Positions 1 to 9,555 of a stretch of 64,000 nucleotides of DNA are shown here, piece after piece; the stretch's first letter is position 1; every line of letters begins with the position of its first letter. A program made the position numbers and the translations under genes. Source of the DNA: Entoloma clypeatum (taxonomy: Eukaryota; Basidiomycota; Agaricomycetes; Agaricales; Entolomataceae); NCBI GenBank assembly GCA_963565915.1, contig OY751492.1, positions 4,945,891 through 5,009,890 on the forward strand. The letters are read 5' to 3'. Under the pieces are notes generated by a model. It was not told the DNA's origin, did not search any database, and was given only the letters and a program-made list of their open reading frames with translations.

Positions 1-1064
1 AGGAACTTACGGTTTTCTCCTCTTTGCGACTTGGAGAGCACTGACTGGGGGGTGACCCATAGATGGAGAATTGTCATCGGGCATCGAAGGAGAGCGGACT
101 CGGAGAGCACACGAAAGCAAATGCGGGGGTCCGTAGTTCAGGCAGGTATCGCCTGCCAGCATCCTTTATAGACCTGTAGACGGCGAGAGTCACAATGAGT
201 CGACGTGAGTCATCAAATCGAAATCAGGGATAGCGCGCCACTTTATTCAGTTCGAGAAGGGCCGCGCAAAATGGCGCAAAATGAGTCGATAATGGATTGA
301 AATTTGAGCGGCGACTTCCAAGCTTGCAACGCGATATAAACCAACAGCTTCTGGTCAATCCCTGGCCAGAAATCTGCCTTTACTGCCTGCACTCGAGAAG
401 GATAGATCTGCCTGACCTTCCACGATGTCGGCCATTCAATCCCATCCCACTGCTTCAAGAACTCAGCAACGCTTAACCTTCACAACCATCCCGACAGTCC
501 GGCAGCGACTTGCCTCCGCCATTCACAAATCAACGCATCGTGTTTTGTCCCTCGATCCCGTTACATTGACGCTCGTCACATACTGCTGGTATGTGGTGTT
601 GCCTTTTCTGCGAATGTCATTTTCATTGTTCGCATAGGCCTGTCCAGGGAGAGAAGCGCGTGACACCGGATGCATTGCGCAGCCATCGAGAAAGCCACCA
701 ATTTCTCGGGCCGTGTTGTTTATGTCCGTTTTTGAAGCCGCTGAAGGCTGAGCCCTGCTTTACCGAAGCAGCTATATATATGCCGGTTCACGGTCGCTAC
801 GCAGGAGAATACGTCGCGGAGTGCGCCGAGAGCCGTTGTGGCTACATAGGTTGGTCTTCGTTTGCAATGAGGATTGGGGTGCTCAAAGTACAATCACTCC
901 CTAGTACCGCTGGAGAGGATATATTGCAAAGCCGGAGTCCCGTTGAAGGTATTCCCGCCTAGAGGTTGGTTGCCGCATTCCATGAGGTAGTGGGGAGAAG
1001 GAGCTGACGAGAGAAACCAGATGCTGACACAGTTTGCCCGCCGCCGTGCCTCCACTGTTCAGAG
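1..1064. other. No gene firmly supported; a weak plus-strand ORF at 591-962
   Basis: Several overlapping short ORFs lie here but none shows a recognisable domain. The plus-strand ORF at 591-962 (123 residues) has Cys-rich patches (CCLC, and CGY near residue 82) and could be the eroded 3' end of a zinc-containing family. No splice model joins it convincingly to the ORF that follows at 1065. Confidence 0.3.
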
Positions 1065-1394
1065 ATGGGGCCTACATCTTCGAGAACTCTGAAAAGGACC
1101 TACGCCCAAGCAGGTAAGCTACGAAAATGTTTGAGATGTACAAACATCCCTCAACGATGGTACTTACTAGATATAACTGACACGCCCAGAGGGGTAGACT
1201 TGGAGTACGAAACTGATTGGCGAAAGGTAATCAAGCTCGACTGCATGGACTGGCCAGGTGTGAGGGAGGTCGACTTTTTTGGACTGTTCGCGAAGTGCGA
1301 CGTTTGCGAACTCGTTATGACGCGTCAAGTCTTCCATATGCATCATTGCAGGCGGCGAGGGGAGGATGGCTTGGAACTGACTGACGAGGAGTGA
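1065..1394 (+). CDS. Small hypothetical Cys/His-rich protein (109 aa)
   Basis: An uninterrupted ORF from ATG at 1065 to TGA at 1394. The protein has a basic N-terminus, a CLRC pair near residues 23-26, a second C-x2-C (CDVC) near residues 85-88 and a following HMHHC cluster. Two Cys pairs plus a His/Cys patch are compatible with a zinc-binding fold, but I do not recognise the family. The acidic C-terminus ends in TDEE. It could also be the last exon of a longer gene whose upstream exons lie in the weak ORF before it. No operon-like context is expected in a fungus. Confidence 0.35.
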   Translation: MGPTSSRTLKRTYAQAGKLRKCLRCTNIPQRWYLLDITDTPRGVDLEYETDWRKVIKLDCMDWPGVREVDFFGLFAKCDVCELVMTRQVFHMHHCRRRGEDGLELTDEE

Positions 1395-1769
1395 GGACCG
1401 AAAGTGGCGAATAGGCTACCTTTAAACATTAGAAAAATCGAGTACCTCAAGGGAATAAACTCACCGCTTATGGTTCGCTATCTGAATTTGTTGCCTGTTG
1501 CGCTCCGTATCTTCAGAGCTTTCAGACTGTTTGCCGTTCAAAGTGATGACAACAGAGACGTTATTCCTGCACGCCAAATCGCGGCCGTCGACGTCTTCGT
1601 CTCGCAGGAGGAGCCCGGACCGCCACCCCCTCTGGCGAATTGGTCGGCAGCTTTGCAAGCCACATGGGATAGGGTGACGGCTGCATGAAGACAGTCCAGA
1701 GTATTGCGGACAACGACCACTGCCAAGGTGAACAGCTAACGAGGTGGGAAGGCCGATGGTGGCGGGTAG

Positions 1770-2290
1770 ATTGAACTGTCTCGTAACCCAGCAGCCACAA
1801 GGCAGCAGGGATAGAGAACACGGCCCACCAGACCCCACTCAGTCCGAAAGCGACCCGCAGGGCGCAGGTGGAGCCATGTAACAGTTGTGACTGGGGTGAG
1901 GGCGACGATGAGGAGGAAGATTCCAGCGCCGTAGCCGAGGGCGATACCAAGCGACGAGATGTGGGACATGACTCTGGACAGTTCAGATTCATAACGAGGA
2001 TTGGGAGCACTTCGGGTGACTTTTTGGCGAGGGTCGGAAGATACGCATTCATGGCCACCACTGAGGCACCGAAACTCCGACGTTTGCACTGCAGGCAGCC
2101 AATGGTGAGGAAAGAAGCCAAAGAGGGGAGGAGGGTGAAAGAGGGATAATGTGGCAGCCATCGCACCAAGGAGGGCGAAGCTGAGAAGCAGCCGTTTGCG
2201 GTGACTCGGAGGAGCTTGGGGTAGAAACATGAGCGTTTCGGTGGATTTTCGTAGAGTCGACAACATACGATGGTCGGCGATGCCGCCCAT
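1770..2290 (-). pseudogene. ATG22: Broken fragment of an Atg22-like vacuolar amino-acid effluxer
   Basis: Atg22 is a multi-pass vacuolar membrane protein of the MFS type that exports amino acids after autophagic breakdown. Read on the minus strand, pieces typical of this family appear in order: an ADH motif and the hydrophobic run LLLSFALLGAMAATL, then GASVVAMNAYLPTLA, then SSLGIALGYGAGIFLL, then LRVAFGLSGVWWAVF. They fall alternately in two reading frames, with changes near 2120, 2010 and 1880. No single ORF or simple intron model covers all of them, and the remaining C-terminal half is not visible downstream. I therefore call it a truncated, frameshifted relic. One-base assembly errors could account for some of the frame changes but not for the truncation. 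Confidence 0.65.
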
Positions 2291-2484
2291 AGAAATGGCA
2301 GTAATAGTCTGCAGAGCGGCCGATACAGAGTATACAGACTAGTGAAGACCTTCAGTCAGGATAATTGCACTGGCATTCTGGACTATTCAGACGCACCTAA
2401 AACTTGCACTGTCCGAGTCGACCCATGCCCATCCAATCTTCACGGCGCAGCGGCTCCCGGGCTCGGCGGCACGTTTGACGTACG

Positions 2485-2610
2485 ATATGTCTACCACTAA
2501 TCCAGCAGAGAACGGCCCGGCGCTATCCCAAGCCCGTAGCGAGGCGGGAACGACCGACACCAGGTCAAGCCGTTTGGAAGACAGAATATGTCTAATCCAG
2601 AGTGTGCCAC
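2485..2610 (-). repeat. Outlying minisatellite unit, left side of the deaminase block
   Basis: The reverse complement carries the unit TAGACATATTCTGTCTTCC followed by AAACGGCTTGACCTGGTGTC, ending in GGTCGTTCCCGCCTCGCTACGG. This is the same unit that is repeated many times at 12447-13480 in the opposite orientation. Only one full copy and one partial copy are seen on this side. Confidence 0.8.
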
Positions 2611-2674
2611 ACAGTCAGGTCTTGTTTGTGCACGATCCTTTCTGGATTAGTTATTGTCAACGTTTCTCACTAAC

Positions 2675-2736
2675 ATTACCATAAATAACCTTACCTAGCC
2701 ATACAATCGGGTAGCGGGATGGCGTTGAAAGATCGT
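2675..2736 (-). repeat. Left arm of a 62-bp inverted repeat
   Basis: The reverse complement of this stretch starts ACGATCTTTCAACGCCATCC and ends GGTTATTTATGGTAAT. It matches 12292-12353 at all 62 positions by eye. It lies about 600 bases beyond the stop of the minus-strand deaminase gene, on the side away from the block centre. The flanking sequence outward is similar but diverged until the minisatellite unit begins. Confidence 0.9.
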
Positions 2737-2749
2737 CTAGCTTGAGTTG

Positions 2750-3338
2750 GCGACGAAGCTGTTCCGGGTCCTAGTCCCCTGCCATTCAAACAAAACCAAA
2801 CAACAAGAAATTACAATTTCAAGTTCCGCCTCGAAGTAAGGCTCCAACCGTACTATCTATGTGCTTACTGTATAAATACGGTAAATACCATATATATATA
2901 TGTATATGTAAAGCGATATCACGAGTGCGGCGAAGGGAAGGTTGTCGTATTATCTTGCCAGATGACCAAGACGATGATATGGTCACCAACATTGTATATA
3001 AAGAATTACTGCTACAAAAATGATCTCTCGCACTGTCGACGCGCGGCGCAGCCGCTTATGCTTGTATATATGTATATGTATAGTGATTTAGGTCGGGGGC
3101 ATATACAGTAAATATACTGTCGCCTGCATTGGGCGCCTAGTAGTGTCAGGGCACGTGCCATGATTTTGACTCGGATGTAGGTCTTTATTGGGAATGGGAT
3201 GATTAACTTGAATCAGCCGGGAAAACAGCTGTTGGAACTTGACGCCAAGGTAGTTCCATGTTGAAGGTATGGGTCACACATATAAAACAATAGATTCACG
3301 TAGTACGCATATTTTTTTTAAAAAAAACAACAAAAAGA
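2750..3338. other. Intergenic, AT-rich, no gene seen
   Basis: This stretch has TA/GT microsatellite runs near 2890-2915 and 3065-3080 and an A/T homopolymer block near 3311-3335. No coding signal was found. It is the 3' flank of the minus-strand deaminase gene. Confidence 0.6.
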
Positions 3339-5627
3339 TCAAATGGCGCGACGTCGGAACATCTTCAAAATCCCAGCACCGAACTCGGAAGTGACAGTCT
3401 GGGACGAGACATTCGAACTGATACTTTGCCTGGAGGGGGAGCGGGGTAGTTTACCAAACCCCGGTTTCTGCCGATTCTCCTCCATGATCCGAAGTTCAAC
3501 GCGCAAATACTCCTCGAATTTCTTCACCATTTTCTCGACAACCTTGGGAGGGAGCAATGGCGGTAACTGTATCGGGAAAATAGTGGGATGACGGCCGTCA
3601 ATGTTGTACTGCGATTTGTCCAAGCCCTGAAAAATATTGATGAGGTCCCAGCAAGCAGGGCAGCAAAGTTTCGAGACCGCAACTTCCTCTCGATCCAATC
3701 TCTGTTGAAAGAGGTGAAATCAAATGAACGACCGACATCAGAGGATAAGTACCTTGTGAAGCGGAGTCAATCTATCATCCTGGAACACTGGGTTACTTGT
3801 AGATGCAAATGCCACCAAGGCAGCTTCACAATGAACAGTGTAACAGATCGGCTGTGCACGCCCATGGATTATGTCCCTGAACTTCTCGAGTATGTTGTCG
3901 GTAGATTTCCCAGCTTTTACAGTGTTGAGAACGTAGGACTTGAGGTACTCAATTGTCTCCTCGGGCCCGGTGAAAGAATGATCGGTGGCAGAGGGTTGTT
4001 CAGAATGAGGATCGCTCGCGAGAACAGACGTGAGGACCTTGGTAATATCGCGCCACGCTGGCATAAACCCTCGCTCGGGCTTGACACTTAGACGCGTGAT
4101 ATCAATTTCGGAATCCTCGCCTGTTCCTAGCTTTGCACAATAGTTTTCCAGGATGCGCTGCGCGGCATGGTATTTGACGAGGAGCTTCAGCCAGGATTGC
4201 ATAACTGTGTTGAGATCGACTGGCTCCGTGGGGGAAACAAACATCTCTGACTCGGTAGTTGCATCGACAATCTCGTCCTCGACCCTGTTCTCGCCGCCAG
4301 TGGCGGAGAGGGACTCCCGAAATTCCCCTTGCTTATCTAGGCGCAACTTCCCTTTTCCCTCCCCAGTCGACGTCGTTTCCTCAGACGACATCGTTTCCTC
4401 CTTAGGCGGCTCGCGGTTGCCGCGAGGCACCTGGCATATGATCTTGTTTTCGTTGGCAAACTTCTGGTATGCTTTGACGTGGCTGCTCACGGGCAAGTAT
4501 AGGATTGGAGGCTCGGCGGCGGACAAGGACTTCATATGAGCTTTGAACGCCCTGGAATATATGATTGCATGAAGAAGTATGCCATTGGCCGCAATCAGGC
4601 CGTCGTCTTGGTCGACCCGATCGCGAGCGAGCTGGACTGCGTAGGCGAGGAGGGCCCCGACCATGAGGCGATGAAATTCGAAAGCGGTATCCTGGGTATA
4701 TAAAGGCCGCCGATCCTTGCACGCGGATAGCAAGTGTGGGATATCGTCCCCATCAACATAATCAGGTCGATAGTACGACAGGGTGTTGGCTAGGTGCTCC
4801 TCTGTGTTCATGTAGAGCAGCAAGGACGCAAGTCTGCCATCTATTTGAGTAGACGGTTCCACTTGTAGATGCAACAAAGCCTTGTGCGGCATCGAAGCAA
4901 GTTGACGTATGAGGCAAACAATCGCCCAATGGCCGACCCGCTTCTGCATCTTCTTCCAGCAAGCCAAAACGAGATAGCGTGAGAATACAAGAGACATGTT
5001 GCTCCGTTGTTCGCCTGGCCAGATCCTATAGGCATTCAGATATTCTTGAACGGTAGCTATGTGAGCCGACAACGATGCTCTGTTGTGAAAAACAGTCAGC
5101 ATGTACATGCGAAACATATCCGAGACACACCCAGTTTCTACATTAAACACCGCATTCTCTGGGTCAGCCCCCCAATTCAACACGCTAGTCCCCCGTGCGA
5201 CGAGAACATAATGGTCCTTCTGTTCTTGTCCCTGAAGGTCGCCATTGGTCATCGTCGCAACTGCCAAACCGTACTTTGAGTTGTCAGAGTGCTGTTCTTC
5301 CAACTCCTCGCCTTCGACAGTCACAACCGCTTTCGTGCGGATACTGGCCTTACCACGACGCTGGTAAGTCATGCAAGCCATCACTTCTGTGTTCCTGACA
5401 AGGATGGCCAGTATAGAGTCCATGACGAGTTGTGCAGTGTTATCTTCGCCTCGGCCGAGCCTTTGGCGAACAACCCCAGGACAACTGAGCGTTGGATGTC
5501 CGCTATTAACCGTGGCAACAAGGGTGAGAAGCAGGGATAGGATGCTAAACCTCCGGTGATGATCTTCTTCCTGTTCCTGACGTTGTGGAGAAAATAAGTT
5601 CTTCATCGCCTTCTTTAAGGTGGCCAT
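3339..5627 (-). CDS. OTT_1508-like nucleic-acid deaminase family protein, copy A (745 aa)
   Basis: Two exons, 5627-3753 and 3701-3339, separated by a 51-base intron (3702-3752; GTACTT donor, CAACAG acceptor) that keeps phase and removes an in-frame stop. The deaminase signature sits at the C-terminus. HCE at about residues 599-601 supplies the zinc-binding His and catalytic Glu, and SKLCCPAC at about 635-642 supplies the Cys pair, as expected for a cytidine-deaminase fold. This arrangement (H-x-E, then S-K-L-x-C-x2-C) matches the OTT_1508-like family known from basidiomycetes; substrate unknown. The long N-terminal part is alpha-helical in character, has an acidic/Ser-Thr-rich insert around residues 390-460, and lacks a recognised domain. 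A diverged paralogue lies at 9556-12038 in inverse orientation. Confidence 0.75.
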
Positions 5628-6344
5628 GTCGAGTTGGGCGTTGGAGTCAATCGCAACTTGTCTGAATAAGCACTGAGTGTGAGAGTGACTCCGAGGCCAA
5701 CTCAGCGGCGTTTGAAGATGCTCAAGTTAATCACTGTCTCCTCCAAGTAACAGTGTCGCTGAGTAGTTCCATCATCCTGTGGTATAACTCCATGAGCGAG
5801 GAAGCGAGACTCATGCACAAAGGACGAACCAGCAATAACCAAAAAAAATAGAGAAATCATAGCCAATGAGCACGATGAAAAATTCTGACCGGAACTGACC
5901 AACGAATACCAGTAGCACAGGCCCGGGCAACGAGTGGAGGCAAGGTCAAAATTACTGCCAAGGGAGACCCTATTATATCATATGAGTCATCGTTGAGCGT
6001 GTTCGCTTGATGTATCATTTTAATGTCATTTACAGTCACAGTAGCCTACGAAATCCGGATTTGAATTCCAAACCATGCTCCTCAAGTGGAGAATTCTCGG
6101 TGCACCATGACCAGCTCAGGCCGAATGTCATAGTTTACGAATAGATTAGATCAGTATAAAAGACAAGTACATGAATACTAGCTGTTTTCGTCGCAGAGGA
6201 CAGCTTAATGCCAAGTCCACAACAGACTTGGACGATGAAAGACAGAAAAGGCTCACGAAAGTGACGCCAAACTTGAATAAACGAATGGGGGAGGCAACGC
6301 AACAACGAGGAGGGTATAAATTTGAAAGATAACATGACAGCGAA
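5628..6344. other. Intergenic between deaminase A and the unknown large gene
   Basis: Only short overlapping ORFs without family resemblance. The stretch would hold the promoter of deaminase A (start at 5627, minus) and the 3' flank of the gene at 6345-8609. No repeat was recognised. Confidence 0.5.
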
Positions 6345-8609
6345 TCAAAGAGGCAAGAATTTGGTGACATCGGAATAGAAAGGAGATGTGGGGTTGAGCA
6401 CAGGAGGTAAATTGACAGGTCGAATAAGATCAGCGGAGGTGACAGCATGCGAAAGACGGCGAGGAATGATGGGAGCACGACGAAAGCAGTTATAAAAGCT
6501 TTGTACGTAGAATTCGGCGAGAACCCTCTCCAACTCCTGAATGTCAACATGGGACCATCGAACTTTGACTGATTCAATGATTGCTGATTTGGGACCTTCC
6601 CATGTCATGATGAGACGTTTCAGAGCATGTAGGAATATGGACTTCTGCTCCCAGTTGAGACTAGCCAGACCGTTACCTGCTTGGTCTAGTTTGACCACCA
6701 ACAGTGATCCACCATCCGCACACTCAGGGAAGCAAGCTGCAACTTGCTTCTGACGGTCGGAAGCCTCATGTCCCGACATGCGAACATCCAATGCGATGAG
6801 TTCGAAACGGAAGTTGAGCTCAGCCAGCTCCCACAGTATCTCCTGGAATTCCTTGTCACCTAGCGAGCTGAACGCGATGCCATTCCACTGCACAGTTGCT
6901 GAGTCATCGTCCTGAACCACGATGCCTGCTACATCCATACAATCCTGGAGGAACCGATACATGGCATCCCTCAGCTTCTTGGTTTTCGTTTCCTGCATAT
7001 CTGCCATGGTACTGGAGGAAGGCTCACGCTGGCCTCGCTTCAGATACTCCAGACCGAGCAGTATGCGCCACTCCTTGTTTGGCATAGGTGTCGCAACATG
7101 GTATTCCTCATTGCTCATTCGGAAAAGCAGGACATTCCTATACTTCAGCCAGGCATAGAAATGACTTCGGCGTCGTTCGTCTGACTCGAGCGCAATGAAC
7201 GATGCTGGCTCTGGGAAGACATAACCAGTATCGGTCACATTACTGTCGCGGAATTGGGAGGTGTTACGCATGATGCCCTGAAGTGCAGCTGTCCACGTCG
7301 GGATCCCTGGAGGGTAGATGGGGCTTTGTGGGTCTTTGAATTTATCCCGACCGGCGGGTAGCTGGCGATTCTTTCCTTTTTTATTATTTGCATCTGTCAC
7401 ATAAGTCTGATTTAACCTCACAAATGGGCAAGAAGGAAAGGACCTACATGGCGAAAAGAGTTGCCGCCGCTGTTCCCTTCCTTCCTGTGAGAATGTAGGG
7501 ATGATGGTCAATTCCGCACGAACAGATCCAAACGGGTTGGGATATCTGAAATGCCTCTCGACATAACCATGAATGGCCCGGTACTTCTCTGGCTGATCAG
7601 GTGACCCGCGGAAAATCCAGCTGTTTGAGATGCGAACCCCGTGCTTTCCAAGAACGAGTCCAGCGTTTTCATTCCGCACATCCATGTTATCGAAAGGCAC
7701 GGCAGTAACGGCACGATCAACCCGTATGCTGGGCAACTCGCGCAAAGGCCGCATCAACCAGACAGGGATCCCCGCCCGATAGAGCCTGTCGCATACATGG
7801 AGATCGCTTGTGAAGGCTCCCATGACGTCTGCAACACGCGTTGGGGGCTCTAATCGAGAGGACATGTCGGGGAGGAATCTTTCATGGTAGTCCGCCAGAG
7901 CAAGAATCTCTGTGATAAGCCGTTGCGTCTCGCGCACCCCCACTTGCATCTTTTCCAACACAGTCGGCACCCATTCAAGAAATTTAAGATGCTGTCGTAA
8001 AAGGCATGATAAGCGCTGCACGAGCTCTACGTCCCCGAATGGCTTTGCGCGTGCTAACACTACCTGCGCATTGATTACTAGTTGCTCGAGGATGGAGGGA
8101 TCCAATTTCCCAATGTTACGAAAAACGCCATCTTCGATCATGTGAGATCTGTCAGGGATCAAGGACACGACGTCCTCGAGGGCGCTGGGCCGACGAATGC
8201 ATGCATAATGAGGAAATTCTTGTATGAAGGGTTGCGGCCAAACGAGTGGGTCATCCTCCCCAAACCGGAAGTTGTACCGTCGAAACACGCAGCGGTCACA
8301 CCCAACAGGAGGTAAGAAGATAGTTTCATAATTCGGCGAGGTGATAATATAGTCTTCGTCAGCTGCGCGACCCTCGAAACGTACGCGGGCCCCGACGACG
8401 CCATCGAAGGCAGATCTTCCTAGAAGAGGTTGGTAAAGAACGGCGAGTAGGACAGGATATAATGGACGTATGTCCCATTCCAGCTCTGTGGCATAGAAGC
8501 CTGTGGTCGGGATGTTGCGTCTGGTTTTGTGCCAAAGCGGACATGGTTCTGAAGGTTCTGAGAATAAACTGATTGAAATCATGAGAAAGAGTATTGAAGA
8601 AACAGACAA
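6345..8609 (-). CDS. Large protein of unknown function between the two deaminases
   Basis: A long minus-strand ORF of 754 codons. A 54-base in-frame intron is likely at 7394-7447 (GTAGGT donor, GACAG acceptor), giving about 736 residues. The true start is uncertain: the hydrophobic first residues look like intron read-through, since TTCTCAG near 8550 resembles a 3' splice site. The body has Cys pairs near the N-terminus (CDRCVF), a long helical middle, and the conspicuous stretch VCDRLYRAGIPVWLMRP about residues 270-286. That stretch resembles a multicopy agaricomycete family I have seen only as hypothetical. No membrane segment is evident within the mature part, and I do not recognise a catalytic motif. 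Its position inside the inverted deaminase pair suggests it belongs to the same cassette. Confidence 0.6.
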   Translation of the reverse strand: MSVSSILFLMISISLFSEPSEPCPLWHKTRRNIPTTGFYATELEWDIRPLYPVLLAVLYQPLLGRSAFDGVVGARVRFEGRAADEDYIITSPNYETIFLPPVGCDRCVFRRYNFRFGEDDPLVWPQPFIQEFPHYACIRRPSALEDVVSLIPDRSHMIEDGVFRNIGKLDPSILEQLVINAQVVLARAKPFGDVELVQRLSCLLRQHLKFLEWVPTVLEKMQVGVRETQRLITEILALADYHERFLPDMSSRLEPPTRVADVMGAFTSDLHVCDRLYRAGIPVWLMRPLRELPSIRVDRAVTAVPFDNMDVRNENAGLVLGKHGVRISNSWIFRGSPDQPEKYRAIHGYVERHFRYPNPFGSVRAELTIIPTFSQEGREQRRQLFSPCRSFPSCPFVRLNQTYVTDANNKKGKNRQLPAGRDKFKDPQSPIYPPGIPTWTAALQGIMRNTSQFRDSNVTDTGYVFPEPASFIALESDERRRSHFYAWLKYRNVLLFRMSNEEYHVATPMPNKEWRILLGLEYLKRGQREPSSSTMADMQETKTKKLRDAMYRFLQDCMDVAGIVVQDDDSATVQWNGIAFSSLGDKEFQEILWELAELNFRFELIALDVRMSGHEASDRQKQVAACFPECADGGSLLVVKLDQAGNGLASLNWEQKSIFLHALKRLIMTWEGPKSAIIESVKVRWSHVDIQELERVLAEFYVQSFYNCFRRAPIIPRRLSHAVTSADLIRPVNLPPVLNPTSPFYSDVTKFLPL

Positions 8610-8808
8610 ATGAAACGAACCAGTGAGACGACATCAACCAATTGTAGTGCTAGGTAAACAGGGAAGAATTTCGAGACATCTGGCGAAATCGGACGTATCT
8701 GACAATGAGCACGACACTCTGTCGACACCTGAAGGGGGACGTGTTAAGAGAGGCGACACGCCTCACCGACGGAACGGCCTCAAGACGGTGGAGCCTAAGT
8801 AGTGGAAA

Positions 8809-9134
8809 GCGAGAGGCTCCGACGCCGCAGCGGAGAAGGTTGAACAACTGACGACAAGTCGGGTTGTTGTTGGAGGCGAAGCGCCGTCCAACGAGAGGAA
8901 GGAAAGAACGATGAACAACCGACGACACGTCGATTGTTGAGGAGGCGTAAAGCGCCATCCGAGTCCAAGCGCGAGAGGCTCTGACGTCGCAGCGGAGAAG
9001 GTTGAACAACCGACAACAAGTCGGGTCGTTGTTGGAGGCGAAGCGCCGTCCAACGAGGAGGAAGGAAAGAACGATGAACAACCGACGACACGTCGAATTG
9101 TTGAGGAGGCGTAAAGCGCCATCCGAGTCCAAAC
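8809..9134. repeat. Tandem duplication, two units of about 161 bp
   Basis: The unit beginning GCGAGAGGCTC at 8809 recurs at about 8970 and runs to about 9134. Each copy contains GCAGCGGAGAAGGTTGAACAA, GGAGGCGAAGCGCCGTCCAA and GAGGCGTAAAGCGCCATCCG, with a few substitutions between copies. Minus-strand ORFs across it are repeat artefacts. Confidence 0.85.
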
Positions 9135-9555
9135 AAAAAGAAAGAAGTTGAACTTACTACTGGTGACTAGTACTTCGTTGTGAGCGAGTCACTTTCTGTG
9201 AGTGTGACCTGCGCCGAGTGTTATGTCCGAGTCACATATTGTGCCAAAGGAATGACCGCGTTGACGTTCAACGTTCAACACCTTGAGACATGACGAACCT
9301 ACACTGCGAGTCCTTTGTCTCTCCATATGATGTACCCAATACCCCTCTAATTAGAGTCCGTCTCCCTATAGTATTGTCATGAGTCCGAGTCAGGCCCTCA
9401 TGCATCATGGATCGCGGCGTCGCCATTTGGAACCCCGAGTCTCTGAGGTTGTGCCACGTTTAATCACATGCCAGCGTTGCTTGACTGACTCGGATTGACC
9501 TCCGATCTCAATTCTGGTCCATAGTACAGCCAAGATTGCAGCTACTTCCCCCCCG
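9135..9555. other. Upstream region of deaminase B, no gene seen
   Basis: The region contains several GAGTCCGAGTCA-type repeats and no credible ORF. It would carry the promoter of the plus-strand deaminase gene starting at 9556. A C-rich run (CCCCCCC) lies immediately before the start codon. Confidence 0.5.

Noticed and set aside
243..458. 71-codon minus-strand ORF
   Set aside because: Short, no domain and no splice context; cannot be told from chance.
8650..9136. Overlapping minus-strand ORFs of 113-160 codons
   Set aside because: They run through a tandem duplication in three frames with the same repeated words.
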